DNA of 64,000 nt. It comes from Altererythrobacter sp. KTW20L (GTDB lineage: Bacteria > Pseudomonadota > Alphaproteobacteria > Sphingomonadales > Sphingomonadaceae). Where the stretch lies: assembly GCF_023501975.1 (NCBI RefSeq), contig NZ_JAMFLH010000003.1:209650-273649 (forward strand), in the 5' to 3' direction. Made by a program: the position numbers and the translations under genes. The notes below the pieces were generated by a model, which worked only from the letters and a program-made list of their open reading frames with translations, searched no databases and was not told the DNA's origin. Shown piece by piece: positions 15,434 through 24,636 of this stretch; position 1 is the first letter of the stretch; each line of letters opens with the position of its first letter.

Positions 15434-16642
15434 TTAGGCAGCAGAATCGCTCCACCCGTGGTCGAGGAACCGCACGGCGCAAGCCGCGAGGAAGGCCGCG
15501 CCCTTGGGCAGGGCGGCTTCATCCACCATCATCCGGCTGGAATGGATGCCGCAACAGCTTTTCCAGTCCGACCCGTCCTTGGCCACGCCGAGGAACAGCA
15601 TCGCGCCGGGGACTTTCTCCAGCACATAGGAAAAATCCTCCGCCCCCATCAGCGAGTGCGGCAGGCGCTGCCAGCCGTCTTCTCCGCCCATGTCCTTGGC
15701 CACCGTTTCGGCCAGCGACACGGCGCGCGGATCGTTGAGGGTGACAGGGAAACCCGGTGTCACGACCACGTCAGCCTCGCAACCGTGGGCCCGCGCGGTG
15801 TGCTCAGCCACATCGACCAGCGCGGCGTGGACCGCCAACCGCCGTTCGGCCGACAGCGTGCGGATCGTGCCGCGCATGTGAGCCATGTCGGGAATGATGT
15901 TGTGCGCCGTGCCCGCCTCGATCATGGAAACCGTCACCACGGTCGCCTCGGCCGCGGAAAAGCGGCGGGTGACCATGGCCTGGATCGCCATTACGATGGC
16001 GGCGGCGGCAGGCACCGGATCGGCCGTATCGTGCGGCAGACTGGCATGGCCGCCGCGACCGGTGATCTCGATGTCGAACTGGTCGGCCGCCGCCAGCATG
16101 GCGCCATCCTTGCCCGCGAGCACGCCGTGCGGCGAATTGGGCATGATGTGGAGCGCGAAAGCGGCGTCGGGCCAGGGATCCAGCAGTCCGTCGTCAATCA
16201 TGAAGCGCGCGCCGTGCCAGCCTTCCTCGCCCGGCTGGAACATGAAGCGGACCTCGCCCGCCAGCTCGTCCTGCCGCTCGGCCAGGATGCGCGCGGCGCC
16301 GGCCAGCATGGCGGTGTGGGTATCGTGGCCGCAGGCGTGCATGCGGCCGGGGATGGTCGAGGCGAACGGCAGGCCGGTGTTTTCCGGCATCGGAAGCGCG
16401 TCCATGTCGCCGCGCAGCAGGACCGACGGACCGGGTTTTGCGCCCTTCAGCGTAGCGACCGCGCCGGTGCACGACGTGCCTGTCCGCCATTCCAGCGGCA
16501 GGTCCGCGAGTTCGGCCCGCACCTTGGCGAGGGTCAGCGGGGTGTCGAGGCCAAGTTCCGGCTCGGCATGGATCGCGCGGCGCAGGGCGGTGATGCGCGG
16601 CTCAATGGCGCGCGCGGCTTCGAGGAGGTTTTCGGTCAGCAT
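15434..16642 (-). CDS. M20 family amidohydrolase (hippurate hydrolase/amidoacylase type)
   Basis: The 402-residue protein starts MLTENLLEAA at 16642. M20 metallopeptidase landmarks are all present: RRAIHAEPELG, LLRGDMDALPM, MHACGHDTHTAML and FQPGEEG, with the catalytic Glu and metal-binding His/Asp residues. The dimerisation lid domain (DQFDIEITGRGGHASLPH) and the C-terminal MGAEDFSYVLE and CGIHSSRMMVDE follow. Members remove N-acyl groups from amino acids or hydrolyse related amides. It is cytoplasmic, monocistronic and divergent from the lipid kinase gene. Confidence 0.9.
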   Translation of the reverse strand: MLTENLLEAARAIEPRITALRRAIHAEPELGLDTPLTLAKVRAELADLPLEWRTGTSCTGAVATLKGAKPGPSVLLRGDMDALPMPENTGLPFASTIPGRMHACGHDTHTAMLAGAARILAERQDELAGEVRFMFQPGEEGWHGARFMIDDGLLDPWPDAAFALHIMPNSPHGVLAGKDGAMLAAADQFDIEITGRGGHASLPHDTADPVPAAAAIVMAIQAMVTRRFSAAEATVVTVSMIEAGTAHNIIPDMAHMRGTIRTLSAERRLAVHAALVDVAEHTARAHGCEADVVVTPGFPVTLNDPRAVSLAETVAKDMGGEDGWQRLPHSLMGAEDFSYVLEKVPGAMLFLGVAKDGSDWKSCCGIHSSRMMVDEAALPKGAAFLAACAVRFLDHGWSDSAA

Positions 16643-16793
16643 GGGCGGGTTGTATCGCGCCGCCGGTTGATGCGCCAGCCGCCATCGCAACCGGTGTATG
16701 GCCTGATGAACGGTTCCCCAAGTGCGACAGAAATGGGCCAGACACACATTTGGCGTGGCATTTTTCCCCTTGGCGTGGTTTAGGCGGTTCGAC

Positions 16794-17822
16794 ATGCATG
16801 GCGCCATCCATCTGTTCGACCGCCTGCCACAGGTCGACGTCCCGCAGCCGAGTGCCGAGGGACGTCCGATTGCCGCTGTCCGCAGCGAACCGCTGGTCGG
16901 CCTGATCCGCAATCCGCACAGCCACGGCAACGAAGGCTCGCCGGTCGATGTGGGCGACGTGCCGGGCGTGATTGTCGCCTCGCCATCGCGGCGCAACGAA
17001 CTGCCCGAAATCCTCGCCAATTTCGCCGCCAAGGGCGTCGATTTCATCGCTATCGATGGCGGTGACGGCACGGTGCGCGACGTGCTGACGACCGGCGCTG
17101 GCGTGTTCGGCGAAAGCTGGCCGGCACTGATCATCATGCCCAGCGGCAAGACCAATGCCCTGGCCCATGACCTTGGCATCCGTTCGGGCTGGACCCTGGC
17201 CGAAGCGCTCGATGCCGCCCGCCGCGACAAGACCGTGGTGCGCCGTCCGCTGGTCGTCGCGCAGCATGATAACGAAAGCGCCCAGGTGCGCGGCTTCGTG
17301 TTGGGCGCGGGGGTCTATACCCAGGCGATCAGCCTGGGTCAGAATGCCCACGACTTCGGCGTTTTCAATGCTGCCGGAGTGGGTGTGACCGCGGCATGGA
17401 GCCTGTTGCAGGCCCTGTTCGGCAGCCCCGGCAACGTATGGCGCCGCGCCACCCGCATGCGGTTGCGCGATGCCACAGGGGCCGACCTGCCGCACGCTGG
17501 CGGCTCACCGGCGGACGAGCGTTATGCCCTCTTCGTTTCCACGTTGGAGACCTTCCCCGCTGGCCTGCGTCCGTTCAAGGGCATCGAGGCCCCGCTGCGC
17601 CTCGCCCTGCTCGACAATTCGCGCTGGCGGGTACTGCTGCGCCTGCCGCTGATCTTCCGCGGCAATGCCGGCAAGGGCACGCAGCGCATGGGCTATCAGG
17701 CACTGGGGCTGGAAGCGTTCGATTTCGATATCGGGGACCGGTTCATCCTCGATGGCGAGGCTTTCCCACCCGGTTCCTACCGTGTCACCCCCGGTCCGCG
17801 CCTGCGCTTTATCGTTCCGTGA
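16794..17822 (+). CDS. Diacylglycerol kinase family lipid kinase
   Basis: The protein has about 342 residues when started at ATG 16794 (MHGAIHLFDRL); an in-frame ATG at 16722 would add 24 residues. The DAGK catalytic motif FIAIDGGDGTVRDVL and the following IIMPSGKTNALAHDLG are clear. LVGLIRNPHSHGN is the N-terminal phosphate-binding strand of this family. Such enzymes phosphorylate diacylglycerol, ceramide or sphingoid bases with ATP. The next gene starts inside its stop codon (GTGA) and encodes a Tam41-like nucleotidyltransferase, so the kinase product may be that enzyme's substrate. In a sphingolipid-making lineage, ceramide or a long-chain base is a real alternative to diacylglycerol. Confidence 0.85.
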   Translation: MHGAIHLFDRLPQVDVPQPSAEGRPIAAVRSEPLVGLIRNPHSHGNEGSPVDVGDVPGVIVASPSRRNELPEILANFAAKGVDFIAIDGGDGTVRDVLTTGAGVFGESWPALIIMPSGKTNALAHDLGIRSGWTLAEALDAARRDKTVVRRPLVVAQHDNESAQVRGFVLGAGVYTQAISLGQNAHDFGVFNAAGVGVTAAWSLLQALFGSPGNVWRRATRMRLRDATGADLPHAGGSPADERYALFVSTLETFPAGLRPFKGIEAPLRLALLDNSRWRVLLRLPLIFRGNAGKGTQRMGYQALGLEAFDFDIGDRFILDGEAFPPGSYRVTPGPRLRFIVP

Positions 17823-18712
17823 CAAGCTCTCTCGACGCGCGCCTCGCCACAGTGCTTGCACGCGAAGTTCATCCCGCCATCGCCCGTTTCGCCGCGCAAC
17901 TTGCGCTGGATGCAGGCGCGGTGGCGGTGCTGTTCTACGGCTCCAACCTGCGCACCGGGTCGCTCGACGGAGTCATCGACTATTACGTGCTGCTCCCGGG
18001 CGAACCCGAAACCGGGCTGTGGCCCCGCGTCTCCTATCGCGAGTGGGAGAATGAAGGCGACATGCTGCGCACGAAGATCGCCACAATGACCCTGGCCAAG
18101 TTCGCCGAGGCCTGTCGCGGCGAAACCATCGACACCACGATCTGGGCGCGCTTTGTCCAGCCCAGCGCGCTGGTCCATGCCGCCGATGCGGCAACCGGGC
18201 AAGCCGTGGTCGATGCTCTTAAGCAGGCGGCACGGACAGCTGCGCGGGTGGCGACGCTTGTCGGCCCTGCCAGGGGAACAGAGGAAAGCTTCTGGCTGGC
18301 CCTGTTCCGCGCCACCTATCGCGCCGAATTGCGGGTGGAAAAGCCGGGCCGCGAAAAGGCGATTCTCATGGCCGAAGCAGACCATTTCTCGGGCCTGCTG
18401 CCGGCAGCCCTGGCCGCCGACGGGATCGCCGTGACCAGGGATGGCGAGTTGCTTGAACCCCGGCTGGACGATGACCGGCGCCGCGCCATCCGGCGCTGGT
18501 GGAAACGCCGTCGCCGCATGGGCAAGCTGCTGAACGTGGCCCGCCTGCTCTATGCCACGCAGACCTTCGATGGGGCCGGCCGCTATGCCGCGTGGAAGGT
18601 GGAGCGGCACACCGGGGTGAAGGTGGAAGTCACACCCTGGCGCGAGAAGCACATCTTCCTGTGTACGCCGGGCGTGCTGTGGGACATCTGGCGCGCCCGC
18701 CGGAAGGCCTGA
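17819..18712 (+). CDS. Tam41-like nucleotidyltransferase, putative CDP-lipid synthase
   Basis: The 297-residue protein starts with GTG at 17819, overlapping the kinase stop (GTGA). Residues near 38-55 read VLFYGSNLRTGSLDGVIDYY, the G-S motif and Asp of a polymerase-beta-type nucleotidyltransferase core. The later KIATMTLAKFAEAC and WARFVQPSALV segments resemble the conserved second block of mitochondrial phosphatidate cytidylyltransferase Tam41. The C terminus is highly basic (RRRAIRRWWKRRRRMGK), suiting a peripheral membrane protein. Together with the kinase it may convert a lipid to its phosphate and then to a CDP-lipid. The family assignment is from motif resemblance only. Confidence 0.6.
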   Translation: MTSSLDARLATVLAREVHPAIARFAAQLALDAGAVAVLFYGSNLRTGSLDGVIDYYVLLPGEPETGLWPRVSYREWENEGDMLRTKIATMTLAKFAEACRGETIDTTIWARFVQPSALVHAADAATGQAVVDALKQAARTAARVATLVGPARGTEESFWLALFRATYRAELRVEKPGREKAILMAEADHFSGLLPAALAADGIAVTRDGELLEPRLDDDRRRAIRRWWKRRRRMGKLLNVARLLYATQTFDGAGRYAAWKVERHTGVKVEVTPWREKHIFLCTPGVLWDIWRARRKA

Positions 18713-18717
18713 TCCCC

Positions 18718-19215
18718 TTACATATAGCGCATGTTGACGTTGATCGTGGTCACGCCCGACACGTCGAACCGCGTGCGGTTTACGCTGGGGCGACCGAGGT
18801 TGAGGATGTTGATCGAAGGATTGTTCGACATGGCCCCGCCATCGGTGCGGATATCCGTCCTGTCGTTGCCGTTGACGTCATGGCGCACGGCCACGGCATA
18901 GGAACCTGCACTGGGCACCGGCAGGCAGAAGGTCATCGACCCCGCGCGCGCAGGCACTTCGATCCGGTAAAGCCATTTGCCGCTGGTGAGCCAGTCTTCG
19001 CGCGTGCCGTGATAGATCTGCACCCGCATATTGCCCGAGGAGCTTTCGATCCCGGACACATTGACACGCACGGCCGGGCCTGCGCCGCGGCAGCGCGCCG
19101 GATCGTTGCGGATTTCCTGCTGGTAGGCGAGCGCCGGCGTGGCCGTAGCCAGCATGCCTGCGGCTGCAGCGGTAACGGCCAGGGCAGGTAGTGCGCGGCG
19201 GAAAGTGAAATGCAT
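18718..19215 (-). CDS. DUF2141 family exported protein
   Basis: The 165-residue protein starts MHFTFRRALP at 19215, with AGGA seven bases upstream. The signal peptide is clear: basic HFTFRR, a hydrophobic run, then TPALA before YQQE. The mature part has the DUF2141 pattern, with strands MRVQIYHGTREDWL, VPARAGSMTFCLPVP, YAVAVRHDVNGNDRTD and a C-terminal NVNMRYM. The fold is a small periplasmic beta-sandwich of unknown function, sometimes linked to envelope or carbohydrate binding. It converges with the nucleotidyltransferase gene and is divergent from rpe. Confidence 0.8.
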   Translation of the reverse strand: MHFTFRRALPALAVTAAAAGMLATATPALAYQQEIRNDPARCRGAGPAVRVNVSGIESSSGNMRVQIYHGTREDWLTSGKWLYRIEVPARAGSMTFCLPVPSAGSYAVAVRHDVNGNDRTDIRTDGGAMSNNPSINILNLGRPSVNRTRFDVSGVTTINVNMRYM

Positions 19216-19433
19216 GGATGATCCTAACAAGGCAATTTCTGTCGTCGTTCGGGAAGGGCGCCAGGCCCCTTGTGGCGGGCCTGATGGCAATTTGCCAGTG
19301 AATGGGGTGTGAAGATGTTACTCAGGAAGGGGCAAACCGGTTCCTGGCCCCTCGCTGTCGCGTTCGGTCGTGTGGAAAATACCCCTTTGCGGGTTGTTGC
19401 GCGAATCAGGGCGGCCTATCGCTTGGGGCTATC

Positions 19434-20093
19434 ATGACCGCACCACTCATTTCGCCATCGATCCTGTCTGCCGACTTTGCCCGGCTGGGGCAGGAAGTGC
19501 GTGCCATCGACGCGGCCGGCGCGGACTGGATCCATGTCGATGTGATGGACGGCCACTTCGTGCCCAACCTCACCATCGGACCGGGCGTGGTCAAGGCCCT
19601 GCGCCCGCACAGCGCCAAGCCGTTCGACGTGCACCTGATGTGTGCCCCGGTGGACCTGTGGATCGGCGAATTCGCCGCCGCCGGTGCCGATATCATCACC
19701 GTCCACCCCGAAGCCGGCCCCCACGTCCACCGCAGCGTGCAGGCCATCAAGGCACTGGGCAAGAAGGCCGGTATCTCGCTCAATCCCGCCACGCCTGCCA
19801 AGATGCTCGACTACCTGATCGAGGATATCGACCTGGTGCTGGTGATGAGCGTGAACCCCGGCTTCGGCGGGCAGAGCTTCATTCCCAGCCAGCTCAAGAA
19901 GATCGCCGCGATCCGCAAGATGATCGACCAGCGCGGGCTGGACGTGCTGATCGAGGTGGATGGCGGGGTGAATGCCGAGATCGCCCGCCAGTGCGTCGAT
20001 GCGGGGGCTGACGTGCTGGTGGCGGGATCGGCCACCTTTACCGGCGGGCCCGAACGCTATGCCGCCAATATCCGCGCGCTGAAGGGCGAATAG
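19434..20093 (+). CDS. rpe: Ribulose-phosphate 3-epimerase
   Basis: The 219-residue TIM-barrel enzyme interconverts ribulose 5-phosphate and xylulose 5-phosphate in the pentose phosphate pathway. The first metal-binding site is in [15 protein letters not shown], followed by FDVHLMC and the phosphate-binding [10 protein letters not shown] and VDGGV...AGSATF segments. The start is [15 protein letters not shown] at 19434, with GGGG upstream; the longer open frame is noncoding leader. It is followed two bases after its stop by the heparinase-like gene and then purH. Confidence 0.95.
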   Translation: MTAPLISPSILSADFARLGQEVRAIDAAGADWIHVDVMDGHFVPNLTIGPGVVKALRPHSAKPFDVHLMCAPVDLWIGEFAAAGADIITVHPEAGPHVHRSVQAIKALGKKAGISLNPATPAKMLDYLIEDIDLVLVMSVNPGFGGQSFIPSQLKKIAAIRKMIDQRGLDVLIEVDGGVNAEIARQCVDAGADVLVAGSATFTGGPERYAANIRALKGE

Positions 20094-20094
20094 G

Positions 20095-22065
20095 ATGGAT
20101 GACCTGTCGAACCGGCTGCACCACGCCTCGGACGACAGGTCGCCGGACCATACCGGTGACAACGATTCTGCCCGCGAAGCACCCCGCCAACTGGCGATTC
20201 CGCTGGGCGATGACCGGCCCGAACAGCTTGTGCTGAGCGAGGCGGACGTGGTGCCAGGCCAGCCGGTCCCAGCGGCCGCCGCGCCGCCTTCTCCTCCGCC
20301 TTCTCCGGGCCGCGCGCTGACCCTCAGCGATTTCAACCCGCCCGAGATCGGCGCGGGAGAGCGGCTGATCCGGCTGGCCTACCGGCTGGGCATCCCCGGC
20401 CACACACTTGCTTCGCCGTTCCGCAAGCCCCTGCGTCCCCGCCTGCTCGCCACGGTGGAAAGCCCGGTCGAGGGTGATCGCGTGGCCGGCATGGCCCTGC
20501 GCGCCGGGCATTTCCTGATCCACGGGGTCAAGGCCCCCATCGGCCAGATCGATTTCGCGCCCGCCGCCAAGCTGACCCCGCCGTTCGAGCGGGCGGTCCA
20601 CGGTTTTACCTGGCTGCGCGACCTGTCGGCCAGCGGCACCCTGCCGCAGTGCGCGCCCACCGCGCAGCGCATCTTCTCCGCCTGGCACGCAGCCAATCCC
20701 CATCCCGGCCAGCGGGTAGGGCGCGGCGCGGCGTGGAAGGTGGACAACGCCGGCCTCAGGCTGATGGGCTGGCTGGTCCATGCCCCGCTGCTGCTGTCGG
20801 CCGGCAACCGCGACGAGCGGCAGCAAATCCTCGACATGATGGCCGAAACCGCCCGCTGGCTTGATCGCCATGTCACCCGCGCGGATGACCGGCTGGCCGA
20901 AGTGGCCGGCTGGTGTGCCATTACCGCTGCGGGCCTGCTGCTGCCCGAAGGCAAGCCGCGCCGCCTGTTCGGCGAGGCCGGGCTGGTCCGCGCCCTGGGT
21001 GACCTGGTGGGCGATGATGGCGGCGTGCTGTCGCGCAGTCCGCTGGGCCAGATGGAGGCCATCGCCCTGCTGGTGGACCTCGCCGCCTGCTACCGCGCGG
21101 TAAAGCGCGATCCGCCGCGCGCGCTTGAAACCATGCTCGGCCTGCTCGTGCCGCCGCTGCTGGCGCTGACCCATGCCGACGGGTCGCTGGGCAACTGGCA
21201 AGGTGCAGGCGCGGTGAGGGCCGACCGGCTCGCCGCGCTGATCGGTGCCAGCGGCGTGCGCACCCGGCCTTTGCGCGATGCACGGCAATGGGGCTACCAG
21301 CGGGTTTCGGCGCGTGGCGCAGGACAGGTGGCGGTGCTGCAGTTCGATACCGCGCCCCCGCCGCTTGCCCGCCATGCGCGCAATGGCTGCGCTTCCACCC
21401 TGGCGTTTGAATTCAGCCACGGCGACTATCGCCTGATCACCAATTGCGGCGGATCAGGCTTTGCCGGCGGCCAGGTGCCGACCCGGATCGAGCAGGGGCT
21501 GCGCGCAACCGCCGCCCATTCGACCATGGTACTGGGCGATGCCAATTCCACTGCCGTGCTGATCAACGGCAAGCTGGGTTCGGGCGTCAGCGAGGTCGAG
21601 GTCGATCGCCGCACCATCTCGCTTGACCGTTCCGGTTCGGGCTCGGGTTCGGGCCGGGGCGGCGCCACACGGATCGAGGCGAGCCATGATGGCTATGCCC
21701 AGCGCTTCGGCCTCGTCCATCGCCGCATCGTGATCCTGCGCGACGACGGCAGGGAACTGCGCGGCGAGGACCTGCTGGTGCCTTCGGGGCGCGGGGGCAA
21801 GCGCGGCAAGGTGCCGTTCGCCATCCGCTTCCACCTTGGCCCGCAAGTGAGCGCAAAGCTGGCCGAAGGCGGGCGCGGGGCCACCCTGTCGCTGCCCGAT
21901 GGCAGTTACTGGCAGTTCCAAACCGGCGCCGCCAGCGTCGAGATCGAAGAAAGCCTGTGGGTCGATGGCGAAGGCCGCCCGCATGCCATAGAGCAACTGG
22001 TGATCCAGGGCCTGGTGTCGCGCGGTGGCGGCAATTTCGGCTGGCTCCTGAAGAAGATGGGATAG
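20095..22065 (+). CDS. Heparinase II/III-like protein
   Basis: The 656-residue protein has an N-terminal proline-rich low-complexity region (about residues 55-75), then an alpha/alpha toroid (LTPPFERAVHGFTWLRDLS, RQQILDMMAETARWLDRH). The C-terminal beta-sandwich typical of heparinase II/III contains GQVAVLQFDTAPPPLARHARNG, FEFSHGDYRLITNCGG and AAHSTMVLGDANST. There is no signal peptide, so unlike true polysaccharide lyases it is probably cytoplasmic. It is wedged between rpe (one base gap) and purH (eight bases). Its role in this housekeeping setting is unclear. Confidence 0.85.
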   Translation: MDDLSNRLHHASDDRSPDHTGDNDSAREAPRQLAIPLGDDRPEQLVLSEADVVPGQPVPAAAAPPSPPPSPGRALTLSDFNPPEIGAGERLIRLAYRLGIPGHTLASPFRKPLRPRLLATVESPVEGDRVAGMALRAGHFLIHGVKAPIGQIDFAPAAKLTPPFERAVHGFTWLRDLSASGTLPQCAPTAQRIFSAWHAANPHPGQRVGRGAAWKVDNAGLRLMGWLVHAPLLLSAGNRDERQQILDMMAETARWLDRHVTRADDRLAEVAGWCAITAAGLLLPEGKPRRLFGEAGLVRALGDLVGDDGGVLSRSPLGQMEAIALLVDLAACYRAVKRDPPRALETMLGLLVPPLLALTHADGSLGNWQGAGAVRADRLAALIGASGVRTRPLRDARQWGYQRVSARGAGQVAVLQFDTAPPPLARHARNGCASTLAFEFSHGDYRLITNCGGSGFAGGQVPTRIEQGLRATAAHSTMVLGDANSTAVLINGKLGSGVSEVEVDRRTISLDRSGSGSGSGRGGATRIEASHDGYAQRFGLVHRRIVILRDDGRELRGEDLLVPSGRGGKRGKVPFAIRFHLGPQVSAKLAEGGRGATLSLPDGSYWQFQTGAASVEIEESLWVDGEGRPHAIEQLVIQGLVSRGGGNFGWLLKKMG

Positions 22066-22073
22066 CATAGACA

Positions 22074-23693
22074 ATGACTACGGTGGCGATCAGGCGGGCA
22101 CTCCTTTCGGTGTCCGACAAGAGCGGTATTGTCGATCTGGCGCGCGCGCTGGCGGGCATGGGGGTGGAGCTGGTCTCGACCGGCGGGACGGCCTCCGCGA
22201 TCCGCGATGCGGGCCTGCCGGTGAAGGACATTTCCGAACTGACCGGCTTTCCCGAGATGATGGACGGCCGGGTAAAGACGCTGCACCCCGTGGTCCATGG
22301 CGGCCTGCTGGCCGTGCGCGACAATGCCGAACACGTCGTCGCGATGGAGGCCCACGGCATCGGGCCGATCGACTTGCTGGTGGTCAACCTCTACCCCTTC
22401 GAGCAGACCGTGGCGCGCGGCGGCACGCGCGAGGAGATCATCGAGAATATCGATATCGGCGGTCCGGCCATGGTCCGCTCTTCGGCCAAGAACCACGACT
22501 TCGTCACCATCCTGACCGATCCCGCCGACTATCCCGAACTGCTGGAGCAGATGGAGCGTGATGGCGGCACTGCCCACGCCTTCCGCATCCGCATGGCGGG
22601 CAAGGCCTATGCCCGCACGGCCGCCTATGATGCCGCCATTGCCAGCTGGTTTGCCATGGCCGACGCATGGTCAAACCCGCTCGGCCCCGACGCGCTGAAA
22701 GCCACGCCCTTTCCCGATACCCTGCCCATGGCCTTCGCCCGCAAGGATGTGCTGCGCTATGGCGAGAACCCGCATCAGCAGGCGGCGGTCTATGTGCCGC
22801 GCGGGCCATCGACCCCCGGCATCCCGCAGGCGCGGCAGGTGCAGGGCAAGGCGCTGTCATACAACAACTATGCCGATGCCGATGCCGCGCTGGAACTGAT
22901 CGCCGAGTTCCGCGACGCAGAGCCGACCGTGGCGATCCTCAAGCACGCCAACCCCTGCGCCGTGGCAACGTCCGGCAACCTAGCAGAAGCCTATCGCAAC
23001 GCCTTCGACAGCGACCGCGCCTCGCCATTTGGCGGGATCGTCGCGCTCAACCGGGCGATCGACGGGCCGACCGCAGAAGCGATCACCGGCATCATGACCG
23101 AAGTGGTGCTGGCTCCGGGTGCTGGCGAGGACGCACTCGCCATCTTCGCGCGCAAGCCGAACCTGCGCCTGTTGCTGCTCGACAGTCTGCCCGATCCGCG
23201 CCGTCCCGGCCTGCAACTGAAGCAGGTAGCAGGCGGCATGCTGGTGCAGTCGCGCGATGGCGGTTCCATCACCGCGACCGACCTCAAGGTGGTAACCAAA
23301 CGCGCGCCGACCGAGCGCGAGCTCACCGATTGCCTCTATGCCTGGACAGTCGTGCGGCACGTGAAATCGAACGCCATCGTCTATGCCCGCGACGGCGCGA
23401 CGGCGGGAATCGGCATGGGCCAGGTCAATCGCCGCGATTCTGCGCGCACGGCCGCGATCCGCGCGCGAGAAGCGGCAGAGGAGGCCGGCTGGCCCGAACC
23501 GCGCACCGTGGGCAGCGTCATGGCGTCCGAAGCCTTCCTGCCTTTCCCCGATGCGCTCAGCGCCGCAATCGAGGCAGGCGCGACTGCCGTGATCCAGCCG
23601 GGTGGCGCGCTGGGCGATGACAAGGTGATTGCTGCTGCCGATGAGGCCGGGCTCGCCATGGTCTTCACCGGAATGCGCCATTTCCGCCACTGA
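22074..23693 (+). CDS. purH: Bifunctional AICAR transformylase / IMP cyclohydrolase
   Basis: The 539-residue protein catalyses the last two steps of purine synthesis. The N-terminal IMP cyclohydrolase domain has [15 protein letters not shown] and [13 protein letters not shown]. The C-terminal transformylase domain has the catalytic Lys-His pair in [11 protein letters not shown] near residue 290, the [15 protein letters not shown] loop and SDAFLPF-like [13 protein letters not shown] near the end, closing with GMRHFRH. Length is normal for the family. It follows the heparinase-like gene by eight bases. Confidence 0.97.
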   Translation: MTTVAIRRALLSVSDKSGIVDLARALAGMGVELVSTGGTASAIRDAGLPVKDISELTGFPEMMDGRVKTLHPVVHGGLLAVRDNAEHVVAMEAHGIGPIDLLVVNLYPFEQTVARGGTREEIIENIDIGGPAMVRSSAKNHDFVTILTDPADYPELLEQMERDGGTAHAFRIRMAGKAYARTAAYDAAIASWFAMADAWSNPLGPDALKATPFPDTLPMAFARKDVLRYGENPHQQAAVYVPRGPSTPGIPQARQVQGKALSYNNYADADAALELIAEFRDAEPTVAILKHANPCAVATSGNLAEAYRNAFDSDRASPFGGIVALNRAIDGPTAEAITGIMTEVVLAPGAGEDALAIFARKPNLRLLLLDSLPDPRRPGLQLKQVAGGMLVQSRDGGSITATDLKVVTKRAPTERELTDCLYAWTVVRHVKSNAIVYARDGATAGIGMGQVNRRDSARTAAIRAREAAEEAGWPEPRTVGSVMASEAFLPFPDALSAAIEAGATAVIQPGGALGDDKVIAAADEAGLAMVFTGMRHFRH

Positions 23694-23822
23694 TGCGGCA
23701 AAGCGTTCCCGATAGTCGCCCAAGCACACAGCCTGAACGCAGCTAAACCGCCCGTTCAGTAGGTGGAAACCTGTGCGTGATATCAGGGGGAAACCAGTCA
23801 GACGAAACGAAAGGCAGCCATC

Positions 23823-23927
23823 ATGGGCCTGTTCAACGGCGAATTTTACCGTTCATTCTTCCTCGGCTTCGGTGTAACTGCTGTTGTGCTGGCCATGAAC
23901 ATCATCCCCCAGCTTGGAGCTGCCTGA
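23823..23927 (+). CDS. 34-residue single-pass membrane peptide
   Basis: A short open frame encodes a 34-residue peptide: MGLFNGEFYRSFF, then a hydrophobic segment around residues 12-28, ending PQLGAA. AAGG lies about ten bases before the ATG. The stop is one base before the msrA start, so the two genes look cotranscribed and perhaps translationally coupled. The peptide would be a single transmembrane helix with a short cytoplasmic N terminus. No family is recognised; similar tiny proteins are easily missed in annotation. Confidence 0.5.
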   Translation: MGLFNGEFYRSFFLGFGVTAVVLAMNIIPQLGAA

Positions 23928-23928
23928 C

Positions 23929-24600
23929 ATGAAATTCAAAGCCACCATGCTTGCCTTCGCGCTCGCCGCCATGGCGCTGGTGGCGACCCCGGTCATGGCG
24001 GACGAGGTGTTCGACGCGCCCGTCGCCGCGCGCCAGGCGGATGAAAGCGGCATGCAGACCGCGATCTTCGCCGGTGGCTGCTTCTGGGGCATCGAAGGCA
24101 TTTTCAGCCACACCCGCGGCGTGCAGAGCGCGGTGTCGGGCTATCATGGCGGCACGGCCCAGACCGCGCGCTATTCGCTGGTTTCCGCCGGGCGGACGGA
24201 CCATGCCGAGGCAGTCCGCGTGGTCTATGACCCGTCGATCGTGCGCTATGACCAGCTGCTGCAGATCCTGTTCTCGGTCGGCGCCGATCCCACCCTGCTG
24301 AACCGCCAGGGCCCCGATCGCGGGCGGCACTATCGCACGGCCATCGTTCCGCTCAATGCCGAACAGCGCGCCGTGGCGACATCCTATCTTGCCCAGATGA
24401 GCCGTTCGGGCGTGTGGAGCGATCCCATCGTCGTCGCCATTGAAAACCCGATCCGCTTTTATGAGGCGGAGGAATACCACCAGGACTTCATGCACAAGAA
24501 CCCCAACCAGGCCTATATCGTGCGCTGGGATGCGCCCAAGGTAGCGGCGCTGCGCGAAAAGTTTCCCAATCTCTGGCGCGCCGCGTTTCGCACCGGATAA
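23929..24600 (+). CDS. msrA: Peptide-methionine (S)-S-oxide reductase, exported
   Basis: The 223-residue protein reduces methionine-S-sulfoxide in proteins. The catalytic cysteine is Cys51 in GGCFWGIEG, with downstream GYHGGT, DHAEAVRVVYDP, GRHYRTAIVP and AEEYHQDF motifs of the MsrA fold. The N terminus (MKFKATMLAFALAAMALVATPVMADE) is a signal peptide with likely cleavage after VMA, so this copy repairs periplasmic proteins. The usual C-terminal recycling cysteines are not visible, so reduction may depend on a glutaredoxin-like or DsbD-type partner. The ATG at 23929 is chosen because it begins the signal peptide. Confidence 0.9.
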   Translation: MKFKATMLAFALAAMALVATPVMADEVFDAPVAARQADESGMQTAIFAGGCFWGIEGIFSHTRGVQSAVSGYHGGTAQTARYSLVSAGRTDHAEAVRVVYDPSIVRYDQLLQILFSVGADPTLLNRQGPDRGRHYRTAIVPLNAEQRAVATSYLAQMSRSGVWSDPIVVAIENPIRFYEAEEYHQDFMHKNPNQAYIVRWDAPKVAALREKFPNLWRAAFRTG

Positions 24601-24636
24601 TTTGCCGCCGCGCCCCATTGCGCCTATATCGGCCCA

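Noticed and set aside
16643..17230. N-terminal extension of the M20 amidohydrolase
   Set aside because: Runs antisense to the lipid kinase; M20 homology starts at MLTENLLE.
20038..21420. 460-codon minus-strand frame opposite the heparinase-like gene
   Set aside because: Composition is Arg/Gln/Gly-rich with no domain, and the plus strand carries a well-supported gene.
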